33,212 nt of DNA, taken from contig JANBPK010000316.1 in assembly GCA_027579435.1 (NCBI GenBank), forward strand, positions 1-33,212. Direction: 5' to 3'. Of the stretch, positions 10,560-20,939 are shown piece by piece. Position 1 is the stretch's first letter, and every line of letters starts with the position of its first letter. The notes below the pieces were generated by a model. The model worked only from the letters and a program-made list of their open reading frames with translations. It did no database searches and was not told the origin of the DNA. Made by a program: the position numbers and the translations under genes. Source of the stretch: Candolleomyces eurysporus. Lineage: Eukaryota; Basidiomycota; Agaricomycetes; Agaricales; Psathyrellaceae.

Positions 10560-12921
10560 TCAGTACCACCCCTTCTCAACACTTGCCACTGCCGGTCCAA
10601 GACGTTCCCATATCGTCGCCGATGGTTTGCTGCAGTTAACGTATCCAAGGACATCGTTAAATGCAAGATCTGGCTGGTTTTCTTCCTTCTTGCGCGCTGA
10701 GTCTGCATCGAGAATAAATCGAAATAAGCATCGCGATTGTAGTACCATCCTTGCGGCACGACCCACCGGTCATAAATCTCAACCTAGCAGCGAACTGGTT
10801 GATGTAGCACCAGCGATATGGTGAGGCCTGATACATAGGCAGAAAAACAGTGTTCCACCTTTGGCACAGGNTTTCTTGCACGTCTTCGNAAAATTGTAGA
10901 TTCGGTCTCCTGGAATCTCTCCAGGAGCTCTATGGCTGATGTAGTAAAGGTAATGGAGGATTCCCCATCTCTAGCGAGCAAAGAAGGTCAGCTTTATCAC
11001 GACACAAACTGCCCGGACGCCGGATTTGAAGGTAACAATAGTACTCACACACAGCATTAGGCCATCCCCGGGCCCAATCTTAAGCTCTTCCAGCTCTTTC
11101 ATTAACCGATTCATCTCCCAATGCATTTTCACGTCCCGATATTCCGCTGTACTATGCCAACGACCGCAAAAGTTCCTTTGCAGAACATTCACCCACACTA
11201 GCACCGTTCGTCTCCCGACTCGAAGTACGCTGTTCTCCGGCTTGATATCAAAGGGGGGTAACGCTGCACCCTCGAAGAGAGCCAGCTGTTGGTAGAAAGT
11301 GCTTGAATCGCCTAAATGCACTATAATCCGCACTTCTTCTAAGCAATGGAAAGTCTCTCCACCGGTTATGGGCTGGTCCGAATTGAGTAGATCCTGGGTC
11401 CTCGAATGAACCACCCGCATGAAATTAAGCGGATCCACAAAAACCCGGTCTCTCGGCACCTCCCACACAGAGCCGGACGGAGCCCGCAAAACGAGTGTCT
11501 TCAGTTTAGGAACGATGGGTGCTGGGGATGTCCTATCCAGCCAAAGCTTCTGTAACATATTATCTGTGGGGGTTCGGACGTCCATGAACTCGAGCTCCGG
11601 ACACAGCTCGAGCAAGTTCACAAACTGCTCTACTGATTCTGGGGCTACGTTCGAATGGAGTCTCAGACTCTTCAGCGAGCATCCTGAACGTTGGATGAGG
11701 TTGATAACGATCTCGTACAGAGGGTCTGTCGGGGTGAAAAGGAAATCGTACACCTTGAGGTGGGTGAGGGATGGCAGGGTTAATTGTCCGAGGTGGAGCA
11801 GCACGTCGGCTGGTTGGATTTGGGTTGCACCGTAGTATTGCATGAGGTAGAGTTTCTTGAGTCGCGAAAAATTCGCCTCCGAGATCGAATTTAGCGCTGG
11901 AAGTTGGTTCGTTCGACACTTTAACTTGATCAATGACTGCTGAGAGTGTTGGAAGAGCTTGGGGTAAGAGGTGTCTCGAGGCGTAGATGCTTTGTATTTC
12001 TCCAACTGGGACCAGGGCAGCGAAATATAGAAAATCCCTTCCGCCTGCTGAGGCCCGCGGTTCTCGATAGAGGCTGAAAGCTCTACGTGTCGGAGCAAAG
12101 GCGCGGAGGCAAAGCAGTCGACACGGAACTCCCTCTGATCTGGAGGCGTAGCCAACCTGAGCACGAGTTTTGAAAGGAGCTGCAGCTTGCCTTCTACCAG
12201 CGAAACCACCTCGATTATCTCCCCCGGTCCTTCAATCCACACCGACTCCCAACGATGGGCGCCTTCTGCCAGAACGAGAAGCATCTTGAAGACTTTCTCT
12301 TTGTCCAAGTCCCACAAAGCTACGTCCCAAAATTCGTATTCGAACTTGAAGGTAATGGGTGCGTTTTCAGATCTCGATAGGTAGAATTTGAGGCGTTGAA
12401 TGTCACTTTTGTATTGTCTGGGAGGTATACGCGATTCCCCTCCATAGCTGATAGTCGGAAATCTGGACCACAGTCTCGAATGGCCGACGACCATGGCTCT
12501 CCATCCCCGCGAGACTCGGCACAACGAATTGAGGGATTGATAATCGACCTTGGCGTTGGTCAGGACTACAAATTCGAACACTCGTTGCCAAACTTCCGCC
12601 GGAACGAGCCTGATCTTCGAAATCAACGATAAGTGAAAGCGTATGGCGTTGTAGCATTTGCGAGCACCCTTGGGAAGTTGGTCTTCCTGGAGGTCAGGTC
12701 TGGACGATTGGCCCGTCAATCGACGAAACTCGGCCTCTAGCAGTTGCAGTTTTGACTCTATTTGAGCTCTCTGCTCGTCCAGGGAAGGCTCGTTGCCATC
12801 GTATTGCGGAACGAATAGGTCAGGCTGGTTCGGCCTGCGAAGAATTTTCCGGAACCTATGAGGATACCATCATTTGGTCATGTTCAAAGCAATGCGTCTG
12901 GAGCGCACTTCATACGTACAT
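10560..12921 (-). CDS. F-box-like leucine-rich protein, paralogue F4
   Basis: Exons are 12921-12920, 12855-11049, 10970-10767 and 10702-10560. Exon 3 is 204 nt instead of the 202 nt seen in F1-F3 and contains exactly two N bases (10871 and 10889). Without them the total is 2154 nt (717 aa) and the frame is intact, so I treat the Ns as assembly artefacts. The F-box core lies near residues 84-125 (LVPAEVWQRVFEFVVL, LCRVSRGWRAMVVG, LWSRFP). Leucine-rich segments follow, then the shared C-terminal region ending VEKGWY. Upstream, an ATG occurs where F2 starts, but a TTTT run (TT in F2) puts it out of frame; that short frame ends in TAATG, overlapping the AT|G splice codon. Intron donor of exon 3 is gtgggt rather than gtcagt. 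Family call firm, 5' end uncertain. Confidence 0.77.
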
Positions 12922-14054
12922 TAACACGATGTACGCCGTTGCATGTACAGAGATAGAAGCAAGAAGCAAGACAGTGACGATAGCGCCCAAAACATGACCC
13001 CATATCAGATTGACACGTTTTTAAGTGCCGCATGATTCGCATGATGCTCAGATTGCGGAATTAATGCACCATTTCGAGCCAATTGTACACGCAGGGAAAA
13101 ATTGGACACAAGCTCGAAAGGGTTTCATAAATTACACGTTGTGACAGGATAAGTTGAACTAACAATTCGTGTAGCCAAGATTTGCTCTCTCAATCTCCGG
13201 TAAGTCACTATTGTCCATGTACCAATATAATCCCTCTTTTCTAGTAGCCGCCCCTACATTCCAAGAGGAGCGTGTCGGACTCGCGACTGCAAGGTCCAAA
13301 GTTCCATTGAATGGTATCGACTGAACCTTTTCATTCATCATCAACGCGTCTTCGTTGTCTCGAAATTGTGTACTTCTTGAGGCTGAAGCGATGCAAATCA
13401 GCTGGGAAGAGACGATTTACAGGACTTGAAGTAGAGCCAACGTGTCAGGAGGGACGTTTGCGAGTATATTGGATAGGTCTCGCTTCTCGTAAAATCCTTT
13501 TAGCCGATCGATGATGAAACCGAGCAAAAGATGGGTAGCATTCGGAACGTGCCAGAGGAATTAACAGGCTCCCTTGAGTCCTGGAAATAGCCTCTCCCCG
13601 AGCTCACAGAGTCAGGCAAAGGAAGGGTATCTTGTGCTCCGGAAACTCGCCAATGAGTGTTCCAAGGGACTCTAGTACCAATCCCACGATCCTGAAGATG
13701 AGAACTAGGATCTGATTTAAGTTGACAAACGCGATGTCTTCGAGCCGTTTCGGGGCCCGCAGAGATAGCGTGTAAAAAATGCAACCCGTTGCACCTGTTT
13801 TGTGCCACCGGCGGCACTGGTTTGGCGCACCCTGAGTATCAGCGATTATGTGGAGAAAGCATGTGAACCTTCGGAAACTCTACTACCTTTGACCCATCAA
13901 TACAACTATTTCTTGACATCGAAATCGATGAGTAGGTTTCGACGTTGTTGTAGTGAGCCGATAGTGCTAGAAGTTTAGCCATATCGTGCTATCCGCGCTC
14001 CAAGCTTCAGAGATAGGGTGGTCAGATGCTCGTAAATGCTCGGTGCGGATATGA

Positions 14055-14335
14055 CACAGGGTGACCAGCCCCACGTTTTTCAAAGAAACCTAATAAAAAC
14101 ATGGTGAAAACACTGGGTTTTTTCATTGAATGTTTTTGACTAGAAACATGATAAGAAATGATGAAACATGTTTGTAAAATTGAATAGATTTAGCAGGTAC
14201 ACTGAAACACAAAGGAAATACATTCCTTTGTGCTTTCACCATGNTTCTGACAAAAAACATGGTAAAAAAAAACCCAGTGATTTCACCATGTTTTCACCAT
14301 GTTTTCAGAGAAGACATGGTGCTTTTTACCCTGTG
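14055..14335. mobile_element. MITE, 281 bp, with terminal inverted repeats and TGA target duplication
   Basis: The element begins CACAGGGTGACCAGCCCCA and ends in the inverted form TGGTGCTTTTTACCCTGTG. The imperfect inverted repeats continue inward for about 60-80 bp; both arms carry AAACATGGTGAAAACA and CACTGGGTTTTTT. TGA flanks it on both sides (14052-14054, 14336-14338). The paralogous remnant a has an uninterrupted site (ggatataatgcaacag) where this locus reads ggataTGA, element, TGAtgcaacag. It has no coding capacity, contains one N (14244) and is AT-rich. Terminal CACAG with a 3-bp duplication resembles CACTA-type (CMC) DNA transposons, which are known in basidiomycetes; that assignment is inference. 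Confidence 0.85.
14208..14232. repeat. Perfect 10-bp hairpin inside the MITE
   Basis: CACAAAGGAA and TTCCTTTGTG form a perfect inverted repeat around a 5-base loop near the middle of the element. It extends outward with one mismatch or gap on each side. Internal palindromes are common in MITEs that arose by internal deletion; I see no sign of an RNA gene. Confidence 0.8.
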
Positions 14336-14440
14336 TGATGCAACAGTTCCAAAAGACTTTCACAAAGAAATGGGGCAGATCGTAGTGGATTTGAAGGTGC
14401 AGGGAGGTAACGCGGTGAGGAATGTTTGAAATTCAAGTTT

Positions 14441-14966
14441 CAATGCACTGAGCATTCGAAAGACGAGAGTCAAAGCTCTAGTCGTGTCTCAAGGACCAAT
14501 GGCTTACTTTCGTTTACGACTTTGGAAAGGACTACAATGCTCTCTATCAGCGTGATTCTGGCTCCGGCAAACATTGTCAGTTTGAGAGATCGCATAGCAA
14601 CGCATGGAAGTTAACGTTGCGAATTTTGCATTAAATCCCTGTTGGTATCAACTTGGAATAAGGTGGGTTCATTTTGCTGCACCTGGGCGTCCCCTGTTCG
14701 GAGCCCAGAGGCGTGAAGAGAGCCCAGGTATGCCATAATTGGGCCATTGTACAGAGATCTCAAGCCTTGCTACTGAGAGAGTGAAACGACAACAGGTGCA
14801 CCATTTCAGTTGGCAGGCCAGCGTCTAAATGTGACCACCTGCGGATCAGCATCAGTTTGATCAAGGGCCGCGGGAACTTGTGCCTCGTGTCTTTGGCTAT
14901 GCAGTGAAAAATGTTGTCCTCCGCCGACCTGTCTGTAGCCCTCGTCCGAGTTGCATCATCACTCTC
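14441..14966. other. 5' flank of the first NACHT gene
   Basis: No gene is visible. The region joins the end of R remnant c to the first NACHT start. Short frames on both strands are not shared with the flanks of other NACHT copies. The bases just before the ATG are less conserved than in N3 and N4, which share the upstream text gttgcccgt before ATGCCCCC. I see no clear TATA box. Confidence 0.4.
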
Positions 14967-17543
14967 ATGCCCCCGAATTCCAAGAGAGACGGCCTCAAGT
15001 CCATTTTTTCTGGCTTGAGGTCCGCGTTCCGCTCCTCCAAAGGGCGTCCCGGAGATGAGGCACCAATTACACATGCTATGCCGATCGTGGAGGGTTCCCC
15101 AAACGACGAGGATGCCTCAGGACCGTTCGTGAAACCTAAAGAATCAACCATTCGCACTTCGACCTTGGTCAACTCATCCGAGGACCCGCTTCCGTCCCGT
15201 TCTGACTTAAACCCATGCACAGCAGACAGGGCTGACAGACACCTACCACTGACAGAACACGCTCCATCCATGTCGATGTTCTCGAATGCACAGAACTTCA
15301 GGTTCGAAAACGTCAGCTTCCATTCGTCCCAGCAAGTTCAGCATGTCCATGATACTCAGGGTAGCCGGAAAGAAGGTATAAAGAGATGTTTCCAGAATCT
15401 TCATCGCTGCTGATATGACTTTGCCTTGACAGGCTGGAAGATGCTCTTGGATAACATAGCCTCCAACGCTCTTCACGACTCTAGGACTCGATTCGATCCG
15501 CCGAAATGTGATGAAGATACTCGCGTCGAGGTTATCAGCGAAATCACAGATTGGATCCAAGATCGGGATGCCCCTCAACGTTTGCTGTGTATGACCGGAG
15601 CAGCAGGAGCAGGAAAATCAGCCCTGCAGCAAACGATAGCGGAACGTTGCTCAGGTTCCAATATCCTCGGCTCAGCATTCTTCTTTTCCGCGGGAGACCC
15701 CACTCGAAACAACTTATCCCATCTCGTACCAACCATCGCGTATCAACTGGGCTCACGGAACTCTGGCTTGCAAGATATCATCGTCAAGGCCATCGAAAGA
15801 GACCCCGTTATCTTCGATAAAACTCTTAAAATTCAGATGGACACCCTCGTAATCGCCCCCTTCCAGCGCCTCTGTGCAAGTGGGAAACTCGACCGCGGTA
15901 CCTTTCCCCATGCCATCCTGATCGACGGTCTCGACGAATGTTCCGGGGAAGTAAACCAAGTGGAGCTTATATCCACCATCAAGCAATGTTTCCTCGACAA
16001 CGATCTCCCTTTCCGGATTTTCATCGCCTGCAGACCAGAATGGGCCATTCGCAGCGCCCTGGACTCGGAGCCAGAAGGCTATCTCTACCAACTCGCGTAC
16101 CACATCAGGCTCAGCGACAAGTATGATGCGACGGCAGACATTCGTCGCTACCTGTGGAGGAGACTTCAAGACATCGGCAGTCGAAGCCACGACCGCCGGG
16201 CACAGTCTCACCTGTGGCCAACGAAGGAAGACATCGAGAAACTTGTGGCGGCAGCTTCAGGACAGTTTATCTATGCCGCAACGGTGGTCAAATACGTGTC
16301 GGAACGCCACAGTTCCCCAGTGGATAGACTCCGGACAATCATCAACTGGACACCCGAAAGCGACCAACAAAGTCGGCCATTCGAACTCCTCGATAACCTT
16401 TACAGAAACATTCTTTCCACCGCTAAGGAGCTGTACGAGGCCGTTGACACCAACCAGGGACGGGATTTGACTCTACTTCTCCGAGCACACCATATCAATT
16501 TTACCGGTCGCATCGGGAGGACTCGAAATACGACTCGCAATTTTGATGAAATCATCGGTCTTGAAGAGGGTGGCAGCGAAGTTCTTTGTTCCGACCTGCA
16601 CTCGCTTATCTCTTTTCGAGGAGGGGGGATGGGTTTCTACCACCAGTCATTCTCCGAGTTTTTGGACAGTGAGTTTCGCGCTCAGCATTTATTTGTTTCA
16701 GAGACACGGGTTCGAAAATATGTTGTGGAGTCTTGTCTTCAGAAGCTACTTCAACGTGAAGATTTTCTGGATGTCTGTGAGTCGCCGTAATCTTAGTCAA
16801 TTCTAACTAAGTCCCTGAGGCACTAGTACTCTTTTCGATCAGGGAGCTTTTCTAGGATAACCGGAGCGCTGTTCCACCACTCTGACAACCAAACCACATA
16901 TGTCGATACTCGTCGACTCATTGATTTCACCCGCAATAACGGATGGGGAAGACTTGACCAACGAATCTCATTCTATTTTGAAATAGATCGGTTAGATTGG
17001 GGTCGTGGCCAGTGGCCTGCCTTGGCGCGCTTTGCATTTGATGCTTTCCGACGTTTCAATGTGCACATTTCTTTTCATCTAATTCCATTTCAGTTTTGGA
17101 CTAATATGTTTTTCTTGTTCCCTCTCCAGGATGAGCTCCACGAGCCTGAGTTGGCAGATATCGTGAAATCGTACTTGAATAAGTGGGAGAAAAGCTATGA
17201 GCAATACGGCTTCTGGATCGCTAAACCTTCATACTCGGTACCCTGGATGGATGGCGCAGAAGAAGAGGATCAGGAAGGGGTGCGGGGGAGGAGGGGGAGG
17301 AGGAGGAGGTCACAATCTCTTCCTATTCTTTCCAGTCCGCTGGGCGATACCCTCACAACACGTGTCTGGATACCACTAAGTGGCTATCCGCTCACGCCTG
17401 TCGCTGCTCTCCTTCAATCCTACCCCTGTCTCTGCTCTCCTCTGGATTCGTTCTCATCACTTGTACGTTGTCTGCTCGTTTTCTCGTTGATTTCTACATG
17501 GTTACGTCAAGTCATTCTGCATTTACGACAAAATAAGGGTTAA
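14967..17543 (+). CDS. NACHT-domain NLR-like protein N1
   Basis: NACHT proteins are signal-transducing P-loop NTPases that oligomerise on recognition of a ligand. Exons 14967-15375, 15433-16776, 16843-17060 and 17130-17543 sum to 2385 nt (794 aa). The ATG is the one shared with N3 and N4 (MPP...). Residues 1-136 are disordered, with a basic segment (KSIFSGLRSAFRSSK) and the block SMFSNAQNFRFENVSF near 103-118. The NACHT domain follows: FDPPKC near 157-162, Walker A GAAGAGKS at 192-199, Walker B AILIDGLDEC at 297-306, sensor-like RPEW at 337-340, and GQFIYAATVVKYV and FYHQSFSEFLDSE further on. Exons 3-4 encode the family C-terminal module (DFTRNNGWGRLDQ, ELADIVKSY). There are no WD40, ankyrin or TPR repeats. 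The third intron is 69 nt with no stop in frame, so it could be retained. The tail after a GGAGG microsatellite differs from its relatives and ends in a leucine-rich hydrophobic stretch. Confidence 0.85.
17284..17309 (+). repeat. GGAGG/GGGGGAG microsatellite in the last exon of N1
   Basis: A run of G with interspersed A codes for arginine and glycine (RGRRGRRRR) in the chosen frame. Beyond it, the DNA still resembles N4 (N1 acaatctcttcctattctt against N4 ccaattccttcccattctt), but N1 is read in a different frame. An indel in this repeat is therefore the likely cause of its longer C-terminus. Confidence 0.75.
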
Positions 17544-17862
17544 AGGATACAAGTACAGGGTGGGGGTAGACTGCGACAAATGCTAAAATATTCAAATAGT
17601 ACAACAGTTATCAGTTTCCCTAGATATACATATGTTCGAGAGCTCAGAGCTCAGTATCAATAAAACCCACCAAAAAGTCGGGAAGGTCCCTCAGATCTCA
17701 GCAATCACCGAACCGCGTCTAAATAAGCGCCACCTCCTTTACGAGTTTACGACGATCCTCTCGCGGGAAAGTGCCTCATGTCACTCAAGCTGTTGTTCGA
17801 TCTCCAGCTCTCGACGGGTCTTCTCCAACTATCATTTACCCTTCATAGTTGTGATCGCTCGT
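17544..17862 (+). promoter_or_regulatory. N1 3' flank with AATAAA, then N2 5' flank
   Basis: AATAAA at 17659-17664 lies in a 3' flank whose text (acaacagttatcag, then a ...atatacatatg... block, then aataaaacc) recurs after N2 (20539-20610) and, less well, after N4 (26193-26245). I read it as the conserved polyadenylation region of the duplicated unit. The following bases up to 17862 are the N2 upstream region; no separate gene is seen. Confidence 0.45.
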
Positions 17863-20168
17863 ATGCACCCGAATACCGAGAAAGGGGGTACCGATGATGG
17901 CCCCTTCTCTCCAGACAATGCCCGTACCTCAACACTGATGGGGAAGCTTGAGGGAACGTTAGCCAGGTCGGGCCCGTTCACTGCCGCAGCAACTGAGCGG
18001 GCATTACCGTCCTGTTCTGACGTGGGTCCATCCACGGGCTCAAGCACCCATGGGCCTGGAGACCCATCAAACGAGGGATCTACCATGCGCCCTCCAATCC
18101 TGGCTACCCCCACGGACCATCCATTGTCGCTCTATTCCGATGTTGCCCTATCCACCACCACGAACCCCCACACAAATCCATCACAGGTTGACTATGGTGC
18201 CTTCATCTCGATGTTCCCTAACGCACAGGGCTTTAAGGTTGGGAACATCAACGTCTACTCGACTCAACATGTGCAAGATGCTCAGGGAAACCGAATAGAT
18301 CGTATGTAGCTGTGTTTTCGAGGCTTACTTAGTGACTGACTCAACCCCGTGCTCTAAAATTGGCAGGCTGGAAGATGCTGTTGGAAAACATAGCCTCAAA
18401 TGCTCTCTATGATTCCAGTGCTCCATTTGGCCCACCAAAATGCGATGAAGACACTCGTGTCGAAGTTACTCATGAGCTCATGAATTGGATCCAAGATCGT
18501 GAAGNCCCCCCAGCGTCTGCTGTGTATGACCGGCACAGCAGGGGCGGGTAAATCAGCATTACAACAGACGATAGCTGAGCTTTACTCAGATTCCAACATC
18601 CTCGGCTCGGCATTCTTCTTCTCTACTAGAGACCCCACTCGAAACACCTTAACCCACATCGTCCCAACCATCGCATATCAGCTGGGCCTACGGCAGTCGG
18701 TCTTGCGAGATACCATCGTCAAGGCCATTGAAAACGACCCCGTTATTTTCAAGAAAAATCTCAAAATTCAAATGGAAACCCTCATTGTCGNCCCCCTTCA
18801 AGCAGCTCTGTGCTAGAGGGGACTTGAACCGCAATACCTTTCCCCATGCCATCCTGATCGACGGCCTAGACGAGTGTTCTGGCGAAGGAAACCAAGCAGA
18901 GCTTCTATCCACCATCAAGCGGTGTCAATGTCTCCTTAACAACGACCTCCCTTTCCGCATTTTCATTGCCGGCAGACCAGAATGGGCCATGCGCAGCGCG
19001 CTGGCTTCTAAGCCGGAAGGCTACCTCTACCAGCTCGCATTACATATCAAACTCAGCGACAAATACGATGCGACGGCAGACATTCGTCGCTTCTTGTGGA
19101 GGAGACTTCGAGACATTGGTAGTTGAAGCCGCGACCGCCGAGTGCAGTCCCGGCTATGGCCAACAAAGGAAGACATTGAGAAGCTCGTGGCGGCAGCATC
19201 AGGGCAATTTATCTATGCTGCGACAGTGGTCAAATATGTGTCGGAGCGCCACAGCTCCCCGGTGGATAGGCTCCGGACAATCATCGACTGGACACCCGAA
19301 GGTGGTCAACAAACTCAGCCATTCGAACTACTCGATAACCTTTACAGAAGCATTCTTTCCACGGCGAATTTAAAGGAGCTGTACGAGGCCGTTGACACCA
19401 ACCAGGGACGCGATTTAATTCTATTTATCCGGGCACACCATATCAATTTTACCAGTCGCATTGATAGGACCCGACATACCGCTCGCAATTTTGATGAAAT
19501 TGTTGGCCTTGAAGAGGGTGGCAGCAAAGTCATTTGTTCCGACCTGTGCTCGCTCATCTCCTTTCGTGACAACTTTTTCCCCGGACGGGAAATGGGTTTC
19601 TACCACCAGTCGTTCTCGGAGTTTTTGGACAGCGAGACTCGTGCTCAACACTTATTTGTTTCGGAAGCGCGCGTTCGCACGTTCGTGGTAGAGTGTATTC
19701 AGAAGATACTTCAACATGGAGAGTTTCTAGATTCCTGTGAGTCACCCTGATCCATCCTGACCAAGTCACTGAAACACTCTTTATGACCAGGGAGTTTTTG
19801 TAGGATAATTGAGGCACTATTACGTCATTCTGACAATCAAACTACATGTGTCGACGGTTTTCGGCTCATTGATTTCACCCGCAATAACGGATGGGGAAGA
19901 ATTGACGAAAGACTCACATCCCACGTTCGAATAGGTCGGGTCAATAAAGCTAGATGGGCTGGCTTGGCGCGCTTTACATTCGATGCTATTCAGCGCCTCA
20001 ATGTATGAACATCCCTGTTCATCAAGCTACATTGAGATATTGAACTAATTTCTGTTTCTTCTCTAGGATGATCTCAACAAGCACGAGTTGGCGGACATTG
20101 TGAAACCGTACTTTGACAAGTGGGGGGAAATATATAAGAAACATGGCTTCACGATTGTTGGAGTTTGA
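17863..20168 (+). pseudogene. NACHT-domain gene N2, inactivated by an in-frame TGA
   Basis: Exons 17863-18301, 18367-19736, 19791-20002 and 20067-20168 follow the family structure. Two N bases (18505, 18792) each add one base next to a C run; without them the exons sum to 2121 nt, a perfect multiple of three. One real lesion remains: TGA at 19124-19126 where relatives have CGA (DIGS-R-S), inside the NACHT region. Before it are GTAGAGKS (Walker A), AILIDGLDEC (Walker B) and IFIAGRPEWAMR. After it the frame stays open through GQFIYAATVVKYV, FYHQSFSEFLDSE and the C-terminal module (DFTRNNGWGRIDERL), ending early after GFTIVGV. The N-terminus keeps SMFPNAQGFKVGNINV but lacks the basic amphipathic segment. 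The truncated product would keep the P-loop but lose the C-terminal half. Recent inactivation is likely because nothing else is broken. Confidence 0.8.
19124..19126 (+). other. Premature stop TGA in N2
   Basis: N1, N3 and N4 read CGA for arginine in the motif GSRSxDRR at this place; N2 reads TGA. The change is a C-to-T transition at a CpG, the usual product of deamination of methylated cytosine. No N base lies close to it, so it is not one of the homopolymer artefacts. Confidence 0.85.
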
Positions 20169-20270
20169 GCCCGGTTGCTTTTATACCCGACAACGGCCAA
20201 TTTCTGTGTGGATGAACAGGATTCTGAGCCTCTATCTTCGATCGCCTGTCGCTCTCTCCCTTGTCGATCT

Positions 20271-20318
20271 CTTGTTCATGACGGAACTTGTTCATGACGG
20301 AACTTGTTCATGACGGAA
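20271..20318. repeat. Three perfect 16-bp tandem copies
   Basis: The unit cttgttcatgacggaa is repeated three times without mismatch about 100 bp after the N2 stop. It is absent from the flanks of N1, N3 and N4. No function is apparent; it may be a recent slippage product or a variable-number repeat. Confidence 0.95.
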
Positions 20319-20939
20319 TTGCTGCCCTGTCTCTATATACGTCACCGCATGTATTATTCTTCTCCAGACTGACTCTAGTCTTTTACAAACTATCTCTTTG
20401 TTTCTACATCATTTTCTAGGTACTCATACACAGCCGAGTCATTCTCTACATCGTACAGATTTAAGGGTTCAGATATACGAGTACTGGATTATTCAGTAGA
20501 CTTTGTAGAGCTACAACAGACGTTACAGCATGTAAATGGTCCAACAATTATTCGTGACCATAAATATGCATGGGTTTGAGAGCGAGAGATTAACGAATTA
20601 AAATAAAACCGCCCGAATTGAAACCAGGTACGCGTCTTTGAGGTTACTTTGTAACACCCGAGAGTCCGTTCAGGTGGATGTTCATTTGCCTTGGCCGCAA
20701 ATTAACGGAGCCCATAGATGTGAATGTGAATGCGGGTGAGGTCAGGGGTGAAGGGGCTCGACGGTGACGAGGACCTCGTCAACAAGCATCATTTCGGAAT
20801 TTCAGGCCGGCGTCCAAGCTTTCCAAGGCTGATAGGCGCCAGCTACCAAAATCAGATGACGGTCCGAGCGCGGGAATGTTGGGCATCACGTCCGTTGCTG
20901 TTCGATTCTCGTCTAGGCTTAGTCTCTGTAGTTGCCCGT
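20319..20939 (+). promoter_or_regulatory. N2 3' flank with AATAAA, then N3 5' flank
   Basis: AATAAA at 20602-20607 sits in the same conserved 3'-flank block seen after N1 (ccaacaattattcgtgacc, ataaatatgcatg, then aataaaacc). The rest is N3 upstream DNA. A reading frame open from 20730 runs into the N3 start but has no conserved counterpart, so I start N3 at the shared ATG. No further gene is seen. Confidence 0.45.

Larger units (their letters stand above)
13040..14440 (-). pseudogene. R-gene remnant c, interrupted by a MITE
   Basis: Third copy of the R gene, upstream of F4. The minus strand near 13426-13552 reads HVPNATHLLLGFIIDRLKG and ILANVPPDTLALLQVL and then hits TAA. Other blocks (for instance GYFQDSRE near 13580) are in different frames. 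Its distal flank aligns with 6660-6840 (shared text around gacaggataagtt and tagtagccgcccctacatt), and with 7380-7600 on the other side of the transposon insertion. Frameshifts, stops and the insertion at 14055-14335 show that it is dead. It marks the outer edge of the F-box array; beyond it the NACHT array begins. Confidence 0.55.

Noticed and set aside
10235..10759. 174-codon minus-strand frame as a single gene
   Set aside because: Its first third runs through the last coding exon of F4 in a different frame; only the later part matches the R remnants, so it is a chance fusion.
11560..11919. Recurring 110-130 codon minus-strand frames inside F1, F3 and F4
   Set aside because: They overlap the F-box frame on the same strand and recur only because the DNA is duplicated; the F-box frame has the splice structure and domain content.
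14897..15271. 124-codon antisense frame in N1 exon 1
   Set aside because: It is complementary to the N1 coding exon and not shared in equivalent form by N3 or N4.
17061..17129. Treating the 69-nt in-frame segment of N1 as coding
   Set aside because: The same position is a clear intron in N2, N3, N4 and N5, so retention in N1 is possible but not the default.
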